38,788 nucleotides of DNA from Pseudoprimorskyibacter sp. (GCA_029251265.1 JAQXDR010000180.1:1-38788); one strand, 5' to 3'; shown: positions 1-8,711, counted from the stretch's first letter. The notes: generated by a model not told the origin, from the letters alone. Numbers and translations are program-made.

Positions 1-519
1 GAGAGCTGGCCCATTTAATTTGGTCCAGTATCATCCATTCTTCTTACACCGCAAATATACGAAGAAAGCCCAATAGCGGCGACTCAGCTGTTGCTGGTTC
101 AAATATCTCTTTTACAAAGAGGAATGCTTGATGCTCAGAAGGCTGCAGCTCTCTCGTATACCGCGCTATCAGCTAACGCGAGTGATGTGACAAGGCAAAG
201 CGCTCTTTCAATTTTGTCAACCTCTGGACTCTCCGTCGATTTTTATCCCGAGCGCCTAATCGCTTGCGCTTTCGACTGCTTTAGCGGTGGTGTGTCAAGA
301 ATAAGCAGTGAATTTGAAATTTGTATAAGTATGGAGTAATTCATGGGTGGGAAACTTAATTTTAAATCTGGTTTGGGCGATCTTTGCGGCCGGGGACCTT
401 ATCGGCCTCTTAGTGTGTATGGTTGCTTTGATGTTCTTATTTCGATGGGACAGGAGGTTCCGTGCTCTGAAACGCTAACCGAAAGTGAACTGAAACATTT
501 AGCATTGAGACAAACCTGA
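1..519 (+). other. Gene-poor left edge with two unrecognised short ORFs
   Basis: No convincing gene is visible here. One frame stays open from base 19 to 339 (possible TTG start at 91, 82 residues). An ATG frame runs from 343 to 519 (58 residues, starting MGGKLNFKSG). Neither has a clear Shine-Dalgarno sequence, a recognisable domain or a good start. Base composition is more AT-rich than in the genes from 1644 onward. The stretch may be the eroded remainder of an accessory gene that belonged with the broken gene at 613-1397. That link is inference from proximity only. Confidence 0.3.
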
Positions 520-612
520 CGGGAAAAGAGAATATCTCGCGTCCATCAGAGCAATAGAAGGCGCTCCATCGGCGGCAACTTACCCCATCAAATTTGGCAC
601 TGGACCTGATCG

Positions 613-1397
613 ATGAAATTTCCGCTTGAAACGATCACGCTATTGCATGCAGGTAGTATCTTAAACGTAGCCCCATTTTATGACATCGATTTATCGTGGG
701 GTCTGAGCGATTTTCTGAAATTTGATATAGTTTCTCGAGCTAGACGACTGCGCTTCGAAATGGACGAGGCGTCAAAGATAATCGATGAAGAAAGCTACTC
801 GAAATGGAATCCCCTACACATCTCAGACTTGAATAGAAAATGAATCGTCGGAGAAATTGAAATACCGGAAGATTGTCGCAGTTATTTCGCTCCAAAAATA
901 GTAATCTCTGAAAAAGCCGCCTCCTTTCTTCCTGATGTATTTGTACTTGCCGGAGGTTTGTGGTTAAGCGCACAGCCGAAATTCGTTTTGCAAGAAATAG
1001 CTCCAGATGCCTGCTATTTCATATCCGGAAAAATCGTCAACAAGGAAAAAGCGAGCCTATTTCCAGAGAATTTTAATATGCCTATACGCGAACGTCTTTT
1101 CAGTACACCGGCCCAGGCCATTCGTATACAATAAGCCCATCACACCAGAGGCGCATTCTGATTTTCAGAGAAGTTTGGACTGCTTTCGCAGAAGAGAAGG
1201 ACGCACAAGAAGTCGCTCAACATTTTCCAATTTTCCTTTTTGATAAGTGGAAAGATAACCCAATCTTGAACTATGACGCGTTTTCAACTTTCATACGTGA
1301 GGGGTCGACAGGAACACTTGAGCCTTCTGGGGTGCACGATGCGAGCCTCCACGACTTCAAGACAGTTTTTCCATTAGATCCTGAATTTCGCAGCTGA
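613..1397 (+). pseudogene. Broken gene, possibly a polymorphic-toxin immunity-like protein
   Basis: An ATG frame opens at 613 and is stopped by TGA at 841-843. Translation in the same frame then continues as sensible protein to a TAA at 1132-1134. The frame ending at TGA 1395-1397 continues in the same protein-like style, with hydrophobic and aromatic alternation such as RRILIFREVWTAF, from about 1100. The simplest reading is one original gene of about 260 codons, broken by a nonsense change and by a frameshift between about 1090 and 1134. The middle section, with FVLAGGLWLSAQPKFVL followed by a Phe/Ile-rich strand, resembles the small immunity proteins that accompany polymorphic toxins (Imm11/Imm43-like). 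That family call rests on appearance only. No start signal is obvious at 613, and a stop lies in frame at 607. Confidence 0.4.
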
Positions 1398-1643
1398 TCT
1401 TTTTGTACTTCTAAATATTGGATATATTCGCAATGGGTAGCTCAATCGTCATAGAAAAGCCTGACGACTATGCAGCAAGGTGGGACACCGAGACTGGGGC
1501 CAGAACGTCAGTCGACTGAGACGTTGGCACTTTCTGGGGAACGTCACTCACTTCCGATCAAAGGACTATGAATGGCGCGGCGAAGGACCTTTAATCTGGA
1601 CTTTCCTGGTCTTATGAACTGATCAAAAAGGAACTGCTGCATC
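1398..1643. other. Intergenic region before the Lrp gene
   Basis: Only short frames occur here, such as a 28-codon ATG frame at 1434-1520 that resembles nothing I recognise. No terminator or clear promoter can be picked out. The promoter of the Lrp-type gene should lie in the right half. Confidence 0.4.
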
Positions 1644-2102
1644 GTGAAAATAGATGAAACTGATCGCAGGTTATTACGTGCGCTGCAACGCCGGGGCCGC
1701 ATTTCCAATGCGGATCTGTCTGAAATGGTAGGTTTGTCGCCGTCTGCGTGCCATCGGCGTGTTCAGAGGCTTGAAAAAGAAGGCTATATTCGGGATTATG
1801 TGGCCCTGCTGGATGAACGACGCATCGGCTTGCCGACGCTTGTCTTTGTTGAAATTACGTTGATTGCACAAGCCGAGGATGTGCTTGAAGCTTTCGAGCG
1901 TGCCGTTGCGCGTCTTGCGGATGTGATGGAATGTCATCTTATGGCTGGCACTGCGGATTACGTTCTAAAGGTCGTAGCGGAAGATGCCGAGGATTTCGCA
2001 CGGATTCACCGTCAACATTTGTCCCGTTTGCCGGGGGTTGCCAATATGAAGTCCAGTTTTTCGTTGCGAACGATTAGCCAGACGACAGCTTTACCCCTTT
2101 GA
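1644..2102 (+). CDS. Lrp/AsnC family transcriptional regulator
   Basis: The 152-residue product has the standard size and layout of Lrp/AsnC regulators. An N-terminal winged helix-turn-helix (about residues 4-62) includes DRRLLRALQRRGRISNADL and the recognition segment GLSPSACHRRVQRLEKEGYI. A C-terminal RAM/AsnC ligand-binding and oligomerisation domain (about 68-145) follows, with the usual strand VFVEITL and a central MECHLMAGTADYVLKV. The start is GTG, preceded by AAAGGAA at slightly long spacing. These proteins bind DNA as dimers or octamers and usually respond to amino acids. The GMC oxidoreductase begins 67 bases downstream on the same strand, so the regulator may control it, but the ligand cannot be read from the sequence. 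Confidence 0.93.
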   Translation: MKIDETDRRLLRALQRRGRISNADLSEMVGLSPSACHRRVQRLEKEGYIRDYVALLDERRIGLPTLVFVEITLIAQAEDVLEAFERAVARLADVMECHLMAGTADYVLKVVAEDAEDFARIHRQHLSRLPGVANMKSSFSLRTISQTTALPL

Positions 2103-2169
2103 ACCTGCTTGCCCCCGCGCACAGACTGGGCCACGCTACGAGCCAAAGAATTCAGCGGGGAATAAAGCC

Positions 2170-3768
2170 ATGCCATGGGATGTGGTTATAATCGGAGCCG
2201 GCAGCGCTGGATGTGTTTTGGCCAAACGCTTGGGCGAGGCTGGCAAGAAGGTTCTCGTGCTTGAAGCTGGCGGATCCGACAGCTATTTTTGGATCCATGT
2301 TCCCATGGGATATCTATATTGTATTGGGAACCCACGCACGGACTGGATGTATCGCACACGGGCGGAACCCGGATTGAACGGTCGTAGTTTGATCTATCCC
2401 CGGGGGCGGGCTTTGGGTGGATGCAGCTCGATCAACGGTATGCTTTATTTGCGTGGGCAGTCTGCCGATTATGACGGCTGGCGTCAGGCCGGACTTGAGG
2501 GTTGGGGGTGGGACGATGTCTTACCTTTCTTTCTTCGTTCGGAAGATAATGCAGATGGTGCGAGCGATCTGCATGCAACCGGCGGGGAATGGCGGGTAGA
2601 TCATCAGCGGCTTCATTGGGATGTGTTGGATGCTTGGCGCGATGCAGCTGTTGCGGCAGGTCTGCCGTTGGTTGACGACTTTAACACTGGTGACAATGAG
2701 GGTGTTGGCTATTTTCGCGTTAATCAACGCAATGGCTGGCGTTTGAACACGGCCAAGGCCTTTTTACGCAGTGCGCGTGCGCCCGATCTACAGGTTCAGA
2801 CCAAAGCACAGGCTAAGCGTTTGACGTTTGAGGGACGCAAATGCACTGGCGTGATCTATGATCAGGGCGGCAAAGAACATCACGTGTCAGCTAAGGAAGT
2901 TATCCTAAGTGCCGGTGCCGTAAATTCTCCGCATATTCTGCATTTGTCAGGTATCGGGCCCGCCGATCATTTGCGCAGTCTGGGCATCCAGATACAGGCG
3001 GATATGCCGATGGTGGGGGCCAATTTACAGGATCATCTTCAGCTTCGATGTGCATGGCGCTTGCAAGCGGGCAAAACGCTGAACACAATGGCAAATTCCT
3101 TTTGGGGCAAGGTCAGTATTGCCGCACAATATGCGCTCCAGCGCCGTGGACCAATGTCCATGGCGCCAAGCCAACTTGGTGCTTTTGCACGTTCACGAGA
3201 CGGCTTGGCGACCGCCGATCTGGAATATCATGTCCAGCCGCTGTCTTTGGATGCTTTTGGCGAACCGCTGCACGACTTTCCTGCAATTACCGCAAGTGTG
3301 TGTCATTTGCGGCCGGAAAGCCGTGGACACGTTCGTGCAGTGAGTGCGGACTGGCGGGATGCACCCGAGATTGCGCCTAACTACCTATCCACCATTGGCG
3401 ACCGACGCACGGCTTGCGCTGCGATCCAGCTGACGCGCAAAATTATGACGCAGCGGCCTTTAGAAAAATTTGGCCCAGAAGAGTTCCGCCCCGGAATTGA
3501 GGCGCAGACCGAAGAGGACCTAGCACAGGCTGCGGCTCAGATCGGCACAACGATCTTTCATCCGGTCGGTACGGTTGCCATGGGATCTGACGGCGCGTCG
3601 CCATTGGACGCACGCATGCGCTTGCGTGGATTTGCAGGCTTGCGTGTGATAGATGCCAGCGCCATGCCAACCATAACCAGTGGAAATACGAACGCCCCCA
3701 CGATTATGATGGCTGAAAAAGGGGCAGCGATGATCCTGGACGATCTGATGTCCGCTCAAAATGTATAA
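2170..3768 (+). CDS. GMC family FAD-dependent oxidoreductase (choline/alcohol dehydrogenase-like)
   Basis: This 532-residue protein is full length for the glucose-methanol-choline family. The N-terminal Rossmann motif GAGSAG with a downstream VLEAGG binds FAD (residues about 8-35). The first GMC signature is GRALGGCSSINGMLYLRG (about 79-96) and the second is AGAVNSPHILHLSGIGP (about 249-265). The C-terminal catalytic region shows FHPVGTVAMG with the active-site His and a later NTNAPTIMM. Family members oxidise an alcohol substrate to an aldehyde. Choline dehydrogenase is the nearest textbook relative, but no betB, betI or betaine transporter is adjacent, so the substrate is unknown. It lies between an Lrp regulator and hemF, with only 15 bases separating it from hemF, which suggests cotranscription. 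Confidence 0.92.
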   Translation: MPWDVVIIGAGSAGCVLAKRLGEAGKKVLVLEAGGSDSYFWIHVPMGYLYCIGNPRTDWMYRTRAEPGLNGRSLIYPRGRALGGCSSINGMLYLRGQSADYDGWRQAGLEGWGWDDVLPFFLRSEDNADGASDLHATGGEWRVDHQRLHWDVLDAWRDAAVAAGLPLVDDFNTGDNEGVGYFRVNQRNGWRLNTAKAFLRSARAPDLQVQTKAQAKRLTFEGRKCTGVIYDQGGKEHHVSAKEVILSAGAVNSPHILHLSGIGPADHLRSLGIQIQADMPMVGANLQDHLQLRCAWRLQAGKTLNTMANSFWGKVSIAAQYALQRRGPMSMAPSQLGAFARSRDGLATADLEYHVQPLSLDAFGEPLHDFPAITASVCHLRPESRGHVRAVSADWRDAPEIAPNYLSTIGDRRTACAAIQLTRKIMTQRPLEKFGPEEFRPGIEAQTEEDLAQAAAQIGTTIFHPVGTVAMGSDGASPLDARMRLRGFAGLRVIDASAMPTITSGNTNAPTIMMAEKGAAMILDDLMSAQNV

Positions 3769-3783
3769 CTTAACGGAGCCACA

Positions 3784-4686
3784 ATGAACGTATCTTATGT
3801 GCCTGATATGGAAGCGGAAAAAGAAAAGGCTTCAACGTGGTTTCGCGAACTGCGCGATCAAATAGTGGCAGCTTTCGAATCCCTGGAGAAGACCCATTCA
3901 AAGGGTCCCCTGGCCGATAAACCTGTCGGAACATTTGAGATTACGCATACAAAACGCGATGCGCCTGATGGCGAAGATGCGGGTGGTGGCATGATGAGCG
4001 TCATGCGCGGCGGTCGCGTTTTTGAAAAAGTTGGCGTTAATATTTCTACTGTGTACGGTCAGCTTGGGGCACGCGCGCAGGCCGCAATGGCGGGGCGTCG
4101 AGGGTTGGATTTGGGCGATGATCCTCGGTTCTGGGCGTCTGGTATCAGCCTTGTGGCCCATATGCAAAACCCACATGCACCCGCGGTTCACATGAATACG
4201 CGTATGTTCTGGACACCAAAAGCGTGGTGGTTCGGTGGAGGCTCCGACCTGAACCCCTGTATCGAATATGAAAACGATACTGCGCATTTTCACGCAACCC
4301 AGAAACAGCATTTGCAGGCGCATGGCGACGATTTGTACCCACGGCTCAAGGCTTGGGCTGACGATTACTTTTTCATACCTCATCGCGGCCGTGCACGTGG
4401 TGTGGGGGGCATTTTTATGGACGACCGCTGTACTGGTGATTGGAGTGCGGATTTTGCGCTGACGCAGGATATTGGCCGCGCGTTCCTGCCGGCCTATGTG
4501 CCGCTAGTCGAACGCCGGCGCAGCTTGGCGTTTGATGAGGCAGAGCGGGACGTACAGCTGCGCCACCGCGGGCTATATGCGGAGTATAACCTTTTGTATG
4601 ACCGGGGCACGAAATTTGGTCTTGAAACAGGTCATAATCCGGATGCTGTTCTTATGAGCCTGCCACCTTTGGCGAAATGGGTTTAA
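3784..4686 (+). CDS. hemF: Oxygen-dependent coproporphyrinogen III oxidase
   Basis: The 300-residue product catalyses the O2-dependent oxidative decarboxylation of coproporphyrinogen III to protoporphyrinogen IX in haem and bacteriochlorophyll synthesis, as a soluble homodimer. Diagnostic stretches are [20 protein letters not shown] near the N-terminus, [19 protein letters not shown] (about 141-159), the HFHATQKQH segment, and GVGGIFMDD. Length is typical. ATG at 3784 has ACGGAG just upstream. It follows the GMC gene by 15 bases and probably shares its transcript. Its last 35 bases overlap the 3' end of the convergent rluE. Pairing of hemF with a GMC enzyme is not a standard pathway arrangement. 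Confidence 0.97.
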   Translation: MNVSYVPDMEAEKEKASTWFRELRDQIVAAFESLEKTHSKGPLADKPVGTFEITHTKRDAPDGEDAGGGMMSVMRGGRVFEKVGVNISTVYGQLGARAQAAMAGRRGLDLGDDPRFWASGISLVAHMQNPHAPAVHMNTRMFWTPKAWWFGGGSDLNPCIEYENDTAHFHATQKQHLQAHGDDLYPRLKAWADDYFFIPHRGRARGVGGIFMDDRCTGDWSADFALTQDIGRAFLPAYVPLVERRRSLAFDEAERDVQLRHRGLYAEYNLLYDRGTKFGLETGHNPDAVLMSLPPLAKWV

Positions 4687-5227
4687 CATGACGCCACTCT
4701 CCGCTTGGCAACCCGTCTAAGGACCATTCTCCAATAGACCAGCGAACGAGCCGCAGGCACGGCAGCCCTACATGTGCAGTCATGCGGCGGACCTGCCGAT
4801 TGCGGCCTTCGGTCAGAACCAGTCTTATCCAACTGTCAGGAACCGTTTTGCGGAATCTGACGGGTGGATCGCGAGGCCATAGGTCGGGTGGGTCGATTTG
4901 ATTGGCCTTTGCAGGGCGCGTTGGCCCATCGCGCAGTGTCACGCCCTGGCATAATTGTTGCAGTTGGTCTCGCGTCGGGCGGCCTTCTACCAGCACCAGA
5001 TAAGTCTTTGGCTGCTTAAACCGTGGGTTGGCGATGCGAGCCTGCAGCTGACCATTGTCTGTCAGGATCAGCAAGCCCTCGCTATCGCGATCAAGACGGC
5101 CTGCGGGATAAACGCCTCGTATATTTATGAAAGACGACAGCGTGGGGCGCTGCGTGTCTTTTGACCCTTTGTCGGTGAATTGGGTCAAAACGCCATGCGG
5201 CTTGTTGAACAACACGATTTGGGTCAT
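4652..5227 (-). CDS. rluE: RsuA/RluE-type rRNA pseudouridine synthase
   Basis: This 191-residue enzyme belongs to the RsuA branch of pseudouridine synthases. It begins directly with the catalytic domain ([16 protein letters not shown]) and has no S4 domain, as expected for RluE, which modifies 23S rRNA U2457 in E. coli. The catalytic Asp lies in [18 protein letters not shown] (about 41-58), and the RsuA-family signature [12 protein letters not shown] is near 145-156. The start ATG overlaps the TGA of tadA as ATGA, so translation is probably coupled. The 3' end overlaps that of hemF on the opposite strand. The specific rRNA position is inferred from the E. coli family. Confidence 0.9.
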   Translation of the reverse strand: MTQIVLFNKPHGVLTQFTDKGSKDTQRPTLSSFINIRGVYPAGRLDRDSEGLLILTDNGQLQARIANPRFKQPKTYLVLVEGRPTRDQLQQLCQGVTLRDGPTRPAKANQIDPPDLWPRDPPVRFRKTVPDSWIRLVLTEGRNRQVRRMTAHVGLPCLRLVRWSIGEWSLDGLPSGEWRHVKPISPKVAGS

Positions 5228-5676
5228 GCGCGCCGTTCTGCAAAAAATCGTTTTAAAAGGTCAGATGCGTCTTGTTCCATAAGACCCTCAAAGACGTCGG
5301 GTCGGTGATGGCATTGCGCATGTGAAAAAATGCGCGCGCCATGGGCTACACCACCAGACTTCGGATCGCTGGCGGCGTAATAAAGAACCTTTATCCTGGC
5401 TGCGGCAATAGCTGCGGCGCACATGGGGCATGGCTCTAACGTGACGAACAAGCTGTGGTCTGGCAAACGTTCGGATCCGTTTGCGGCACATGCAGCCCGC
5501 AGGGCAAGCATTTCAGCATGGGCTGTTGGATCGGAATATTCCCGTGTCCGATTCCCCGCCCGCGACACGATCATGCCACTTGGGCTGACCACGACCGCAC
5601 CAACAGGAACCTCGCCTCTTGTCCATGAGGCTTTTGCCTCGATCAGTGCGGCAGACATGTGTGTACGGGGTATCAT
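5224..5676 (-). CDS. tadA: tRNA-specific adenosine deaminase
   Basis: TadA deaminates wobble adenosine-34 to inosine in tRNA-Arg(ACG). The zinc site is complete: [11 protein letters not shown] supplies His and the catalytic Glu, and PCPMCAAA supplies the two Cys ligands. The conserved [10 protein letters not shown] precedes them. I chose ATG 5676 (150 residues, [15 protein letters not shown]), which has an AGG six bases upstream and gives the usual family length. A longer frame opens at 5772, but its extra 32 residues resemble no TadA and would run into the divergent rluB start. A shorter start at 5658 lacks a ribosome binding site. The gene overlaps rluE by ATGA. Confidence 0.94.
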   Translation of the reverse strand: MIPRTHMSAALIEAKASWTRGEVPVGAVVVSPSGMIVSRAGNRTREYSDPTAHAEMLALRAACAANGSERLPDHSLFVTLEPCPMCAAAIAAARIKVLYYAASDPKSGGVAHGARIFSHAQCHHRPDVFEGLMEQDASDLLKRFFAERRA

Positions 5677-5756
5677 AGCGCCTATTAAACTGAAGATGCA
5701 GGCACGCCTAGCGCAAAACTGCTTTTCTTGTCTCTCTCCTCGGGCTAAGCCGCAGT

Positions 5757-6572
5757 ATGACCAAAACGACATCTTCCGACAAGCCCGCTCAGACCACCCC
5801 CCCCGGTGATCGCATCGCCAAAGTTCTGTCTCGTGCTGGGGTCGCCTCTCGACGTGAAGCCGAACGAATGATTCAGGCCGGCCGCGTGGCTGTGGATGGT
5901 GACGTCATTCAAAGTCCCGCGCTTAATGTGACAGCCAGTTCCAAGATCACTGTGGATGGCCGTCCTTTGGACGCGCCGGAGCCGGAACGACTGTGGATGT
6001 ATCACAAACCCACAGGGCTTGTGACGTCTACCAAAGACGAACAGGGCCGCCCGACGATATATGATGATCTGCCAGAGGATATGCCCCGTGTCATGAGCGT
6101 CGGCAGGTTGGATCTGAATTCGGAAGGTTTGTTGTTGCTGACCAATGATGGTGGGATCAAACGCAAACTTGAGCTGCCCTCCACTGGATGGTTGCGGCGC
6201 TATCGGGTGCGGCTTAACGGACGGCCTACAGATGAGACGCTGGAGCCCTTGCGACAGGGCCTTGTGGTTGATGGAGAGCGGTTTCAGGCAATGGACGTGA
6301 CGATTGACCGTCAAAAGGGGGCGAACGCCTGGCTGACTGTTGGATTGCGAGAAGGTAAGAACCGCGAGATCCGTCGCGCGCTTGCGGACCTTGGGCTTGC
6401 AGTTAACCGCTTGATCAGAATTAGCTACGGCCCGTTTCAGTTGGGAACCTTGGGGGCAGGTAAGGTCGAGGAAGTGCGACGTCGCGTCTTGCGCGACCAA
6501 TTGGGGCTGGATGCTGCTGAACCACCCCGTCCCAAACCGCAACGTCGTCGCAAACCACCGCGTCGAAATTGA
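5757..6572 (+). CDS. rluB: RluB-type 23S rRNA pseudouridine synthase
   Basis: The 271-residue product has an N-terminal S4 RNA-binding domain (about 20-65, with VLSRAGVASRREAERMI) followed by an RsuA-type catalytic domain. The catalytic Asp is in VGRLDLNSEGLLLLTNDG (about 115-132), and a second family motif is GLREGKNREIRRAL. The C-terminus is a short basic, Pro/Arg-rich tail. RluB modifies 23S rRNA U2605 in E. coli, and the position here is inferred. The gene is divergent from tadA and about 80 bases away from it. A run of eight C residues lies in the codons for the N-terminal TTPPG. Confidence 0.92.
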   Translation: MTKTTSSDKPAQTTPPGDRIAKVLSRAGVASRREAERMIQAGRVAVDGDVIQSPALNVTASSKITVDGRPLDAPEPERLWMYHKPTGLVTSTKDEQGRPTIYDDLPEDMPRVMSVGRLDLNSEGLLLLTNDGGIKRKLELPSTGWLRRYRVRLNGRPTDETLEPLRQGLVVDGERFQAMDVTIDRQKGANAWLTVGLREGKNREIRRALADLGLAVNRLIRISYGPFQLGTLGAGKVEEVRRRVLRDQLGLDAAEPPRPKPQRRRKPPRRN

Positions 6573-6637
6573 CGTACACCGTGCGATCCATGTGGCTTGC
6601 CTTTTTTTTGCCTAAAAGACCGGCATAAGATAGGATC

Positions 6638-6841
6638 ATGGTTATCTCGGTCCTTGCGTCTATCCTTTTGTTGGTGAGCTTTTGCTGCACATTTGCGTTT
6701 TCGGGCGTGATTGTCCGCGATGTGAGCGATGTTATCAGGGCGTCTTTTATCAGCAGACGCCGATTGCATCAATGGCATAGGAACCTTGCTGTCGTCGCGC
6801 TCTGGCTACTGGTTCTTTTGATTTCGGGCCTTCCGTTTTGA
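6638..6841 (+). CDS. Small two-helix membrane protein of unknown function
   Basis: This 67-residue frame has two hydrophobic helices (about 3-26 and 50-66) separated by a basic, amphipathic loop containing SRRRLHQWHR. The TGA stop overlaps the TTG start of the next gene as TTGA, which favours a real, translationally coupled gene. The ribosome binding site before ATG 6638 is weak: AGGA lies too close. I recognise no family. It is the first of a plus-strand run of membrane and envelope genes that continues to 13152. Its membership in that run is inferred. Confidence 0.55.
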   Translation: MVISVLASILLLVSFCCTFAFSGVIVRDVSDVIRASFISRRRLHQWHRNLAVVALWLLVLLISGLPF

Positions 6842-7602
6842 CAGGTTCAAGTTATCCACTGCGTCGGCGACAGCCGCGAACAGTTTTTTTTCTGTCCACA
6901 GCGGCGGTTCCGCTGGTATTTTGGCTACTTCGAGGCGACGCGAGTCATGTCCTGGTCGCGCTGATTGGTCTTGGCTTGTTTCTTGCTGGTGGTTATTGCC
7001 TATTCCGCGGTGTGCAAAGACCGCGCCGCTGGCCTGCAAAGTCCCTTGGGGCTGTGCTGATAGGGGCTACGGTTCTGTTGTTGGCGTTATTCCGCGGACT
7101 TCCGGTCTGGAGCGCCGCAGGTTTGGCAATATTGGCTATTGCATTGGCGATCCATGGGTTTGGGTCTGATCCGCTTTTGTCTTTTCGATTGCGGTTGCGG
7201 CGCGAGGCAACCACAACCGGATACAAGATTTTTTTGGCCGCTCAACGTGTTTTAAACCTGTTGCCAGAACAGGTTGCGCCCCTTGAAGAAGCGGACGTTT
7301 TGTCACGAACGCTATCATTCAGACAGGCGATTTTGGATCGGATGGCCGAGGATCCAACCCTGATTGAGGCTGTGACGCCCGCACTTAGGCAGGTGTTGAC
7401 CGAGGTCGCAAATGCGACAGAAGTCTTTACAGATGCCTACGCAGAAGAACCCGATTTACAGCTGAAAGCCACCTATCTTTTGCTGTTGTCAGATCTCTCT
7501 GCCGCCTTTGACCTGACGTATGAAAAATTGTCTCAATTGCCGGCATCTGAACGTCAATCTTTGCGGCCCAATGATAATTTACCCGATGCTGCGCGCGCGT
7601 AA
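6838..7602 (+). CDS. Unrecognised membrane protein with four helices and a cytosolic helical domain
   Basis: The 254-residue product has four predicted transmembrane segments (about 15-31, 38-57, 69-86 and 90-108). A soluble, mostly helical domain (about 125-245) follows, with charged stretches such as LPEQVAPLEEADVLSRTL. The layout of membrane hairpins followed by a cytosolic helical bundle parallels the XpaC-type protein at 7796, but I see no clear sequence identity and do not assign it to that family. The start is TTG at 6838, overlapping the previous stop, and no ATG is available nearby. No function is assigned. Confidence 0.75.
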   Translation: MTGSSYPLRRRQPRTVFFLSTAAVPLVFWLLRGDASHVLVALIGLGLFLAGGYCLFRGVQRPRRWPAKSLGAVLIGATVLLLALFRGLPVWSAAGLAILAIALAIHGFGSDPLLSFRLRLRREATTTGYKIFLAAQRVLNLLPEQVAPLEEADVLSRTLSFRQAILDRMAEDPTLIEAVTPALRQVLTEVANATEVFTDAYAEEPDLQLKATYLLLLSDLSAAFDLTYEKLSQLPASERQSLRPNDNLPDAARA

Positions 7603-7702
7603 ATTATCAATTTCTAAAAAAGCTTTTTCTATCTTGCCTCTGGAATGCGCGCATCAGAACCATTAGGTTTCTGCTATCAACGACCATGCGAGGAACCCCC
7701 CA

Positions 7703-7792
7703 GTGTCTGGCAGAAGTATTCAGAAATATGCCTACATTCTTTTGATCGTTTTGGTCTTTGGGGTCGTGACCGGTTTGCTCGGGGGGCTGTGA
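7703..7792 (+). CDS. 29-residue single-helix membrane peptide
   Basis: A GTG start at 7703 is preceded by GAGGA at 7690-7694 with eight bases of spacing. It opens a 29-codon frame that ends in TGA three bases before the XpaC-type start. The peptide has a short basic N-terminus (SGRSIQKYAY) and one hydrophobic helix (ILLIVLVFGVVTGLLGGL). The good ribosome binding site, tight spacing and clean membrane profile argue that it is expressed. Short membrane peptides are often subunits or regulators of larger membrane proteins, which is inference here. It is below the length most gene finders accept. Confidence 0.6.
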   Translation: MSGRSIQKYAYILLIVLVFGVVTGLLGGL

Positions 7793-7795
7793 CCC

Positions 7796-8683
7796 ATGGC
7801 TAAACGCTACGGCGGCACGTTCAGTCCTGAAAAAATGGACAACCAAACCCCGCCAGACACCAAGGCAGCCTACCGGGGTGCGCGACCTCGGAAAGCTGGG
7901 GCGCGTTCCAATATCTTATTTGTGCCACCTGTGGTCCTTGCTTCAACGTCCGTGTTGTCTGGCGCAGTGTCGATGGTGACAGGTCTGGGTGCTGCTGCGA
8001 TTTTGCTGTTAGGGGCATGGTTGTTACGTGAAGGGCTGACCGGAGAGGCTGCGTATGAGGCACGTCGTGTTGCCAAGCGTCCCGCTATACCCCGCAAGAT
8101 TTTTGCTGCGACGTTTACAGGGGTTGGTATCGCTCTTGCTGCATGGCGGAACGACCCGTCGATCTTTGCCGCGTTTTTGTACGGTGGTGCAGCCACAGTC
8201 CTGCAGCTTGCGGCCTTTGGTCTGGATCCTTTGCGTGACAAGCAGGTGACTGGCATTGATAGCTTTCAACAAGATCGTGTGGCTCGGGTTGTCACTGAGG
8301 CCGAGGCACATCTGGAACAGATCACGCAGGCCGTCGCACGGGTTGACGACCGACGCATTCAGGCGCGATTGGAACGTTTTACCGATCAGGTGCGCGATAT
8401 CATTCGAACTGTAGAAGAAGACCCGCGCGATCTAAGCGCGGCTCGAAAGTTTTTAGGTGTCTATTTAAACGGTGCAAAAGACGCGGCATTGAAATTCGTG
8501 GATGTCCAAGAACGCACAGGCGATCCTGATGCGAAGCACGCTTTTGAAGCGTTGCTTGGTGATCTGGAGGCAAGCTTTGGACGCAAGTTAGAACAACTTT
8601 TGCTAGATAATGCGCAAGATTTGAACATTGAAATTGACGTGTTGCGGGAACGGCTGCAGCGCGAAGGGCTGAGGCTGGACTAA
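7796..8683 (+). CDS. XpaC-like (5-bromo-4-chloroindolyl phosphate hydrolysis family) membrane protein
   Basis: The 295-residue protein has a basic N-terminal tail and two hydrophobic hairpins (about 40-77 and 102-142). A long cytosolic helical region (about 155-295) follows, with VTEAEAHLEQITQAVARVDD and DQVRDIIRTVEEDPRDL, the style of the XpaC family. XpaC proteins typically sit beside TelA-family genes, as here: telA begins 28 bases downstream. The family name comes from an old phenotype in Bacillus, and no enzymatic activity is established by sequence. The 29-residue peptide ends three bases upstream. I take it as an inner-membrane partner of TelA, an inference from conserved adjacency. 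The assignment rests on architecture and neighbours more than on motifs. Confidence 0.75.
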   Translation: MAKRYGGTFSPEKMDNQTPPDTKAAYRGARPRKAGARSNILFVPPVVLASTSVLSGAVSMVTGLGAAAILLLGAWLLREGLTGEAAYEARRVAKRPAIPRKIFAATFTGVGIALAAWRNDPSIFAAFLYGGAATVLQLAAFGLDPLRDKQVTGIDSFQQDRVARVVTEAEAHLEQITQAVARVDDRRIQARLERFTDQVRDIIRTVEEDPRDLSAARKFLGVYLNGAKDAALKFVDVQERTGDPDAKHAFEALLGDLEASFGRKLEQLLLDNAQDLNIEIDVLRERLQREGLRLD

Positions 8684-8711
8684 GCCGGTTCGTACGAAAA
8701 AGGGACAACAG

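Noticed and set aside
841-843. In-frame TGA as a selenocysteine codon
   Set aside because: The reading frame also needs a frameshift further on, and no SECIS-like hairpin is evident just after the TGA. Gene decay is simpler.
1434-1520. tRNA-like string GGGTAGCTCAATCGTC
   Set aside because: It resembles a D-arm only. No acceptor, anticodon or T-arm pairing can be built around it.
3898-4383. Minus-strand frame of 161 codons opposite hemF
   Set aside because: Shadow of hemF, with no protein-family features.
5745-6542. Minus-strand frame of 265 codons opposite rluB
   Set aside because: It lies fully antisense to a clear RluB gene, with no domain and no ribosome binding site.
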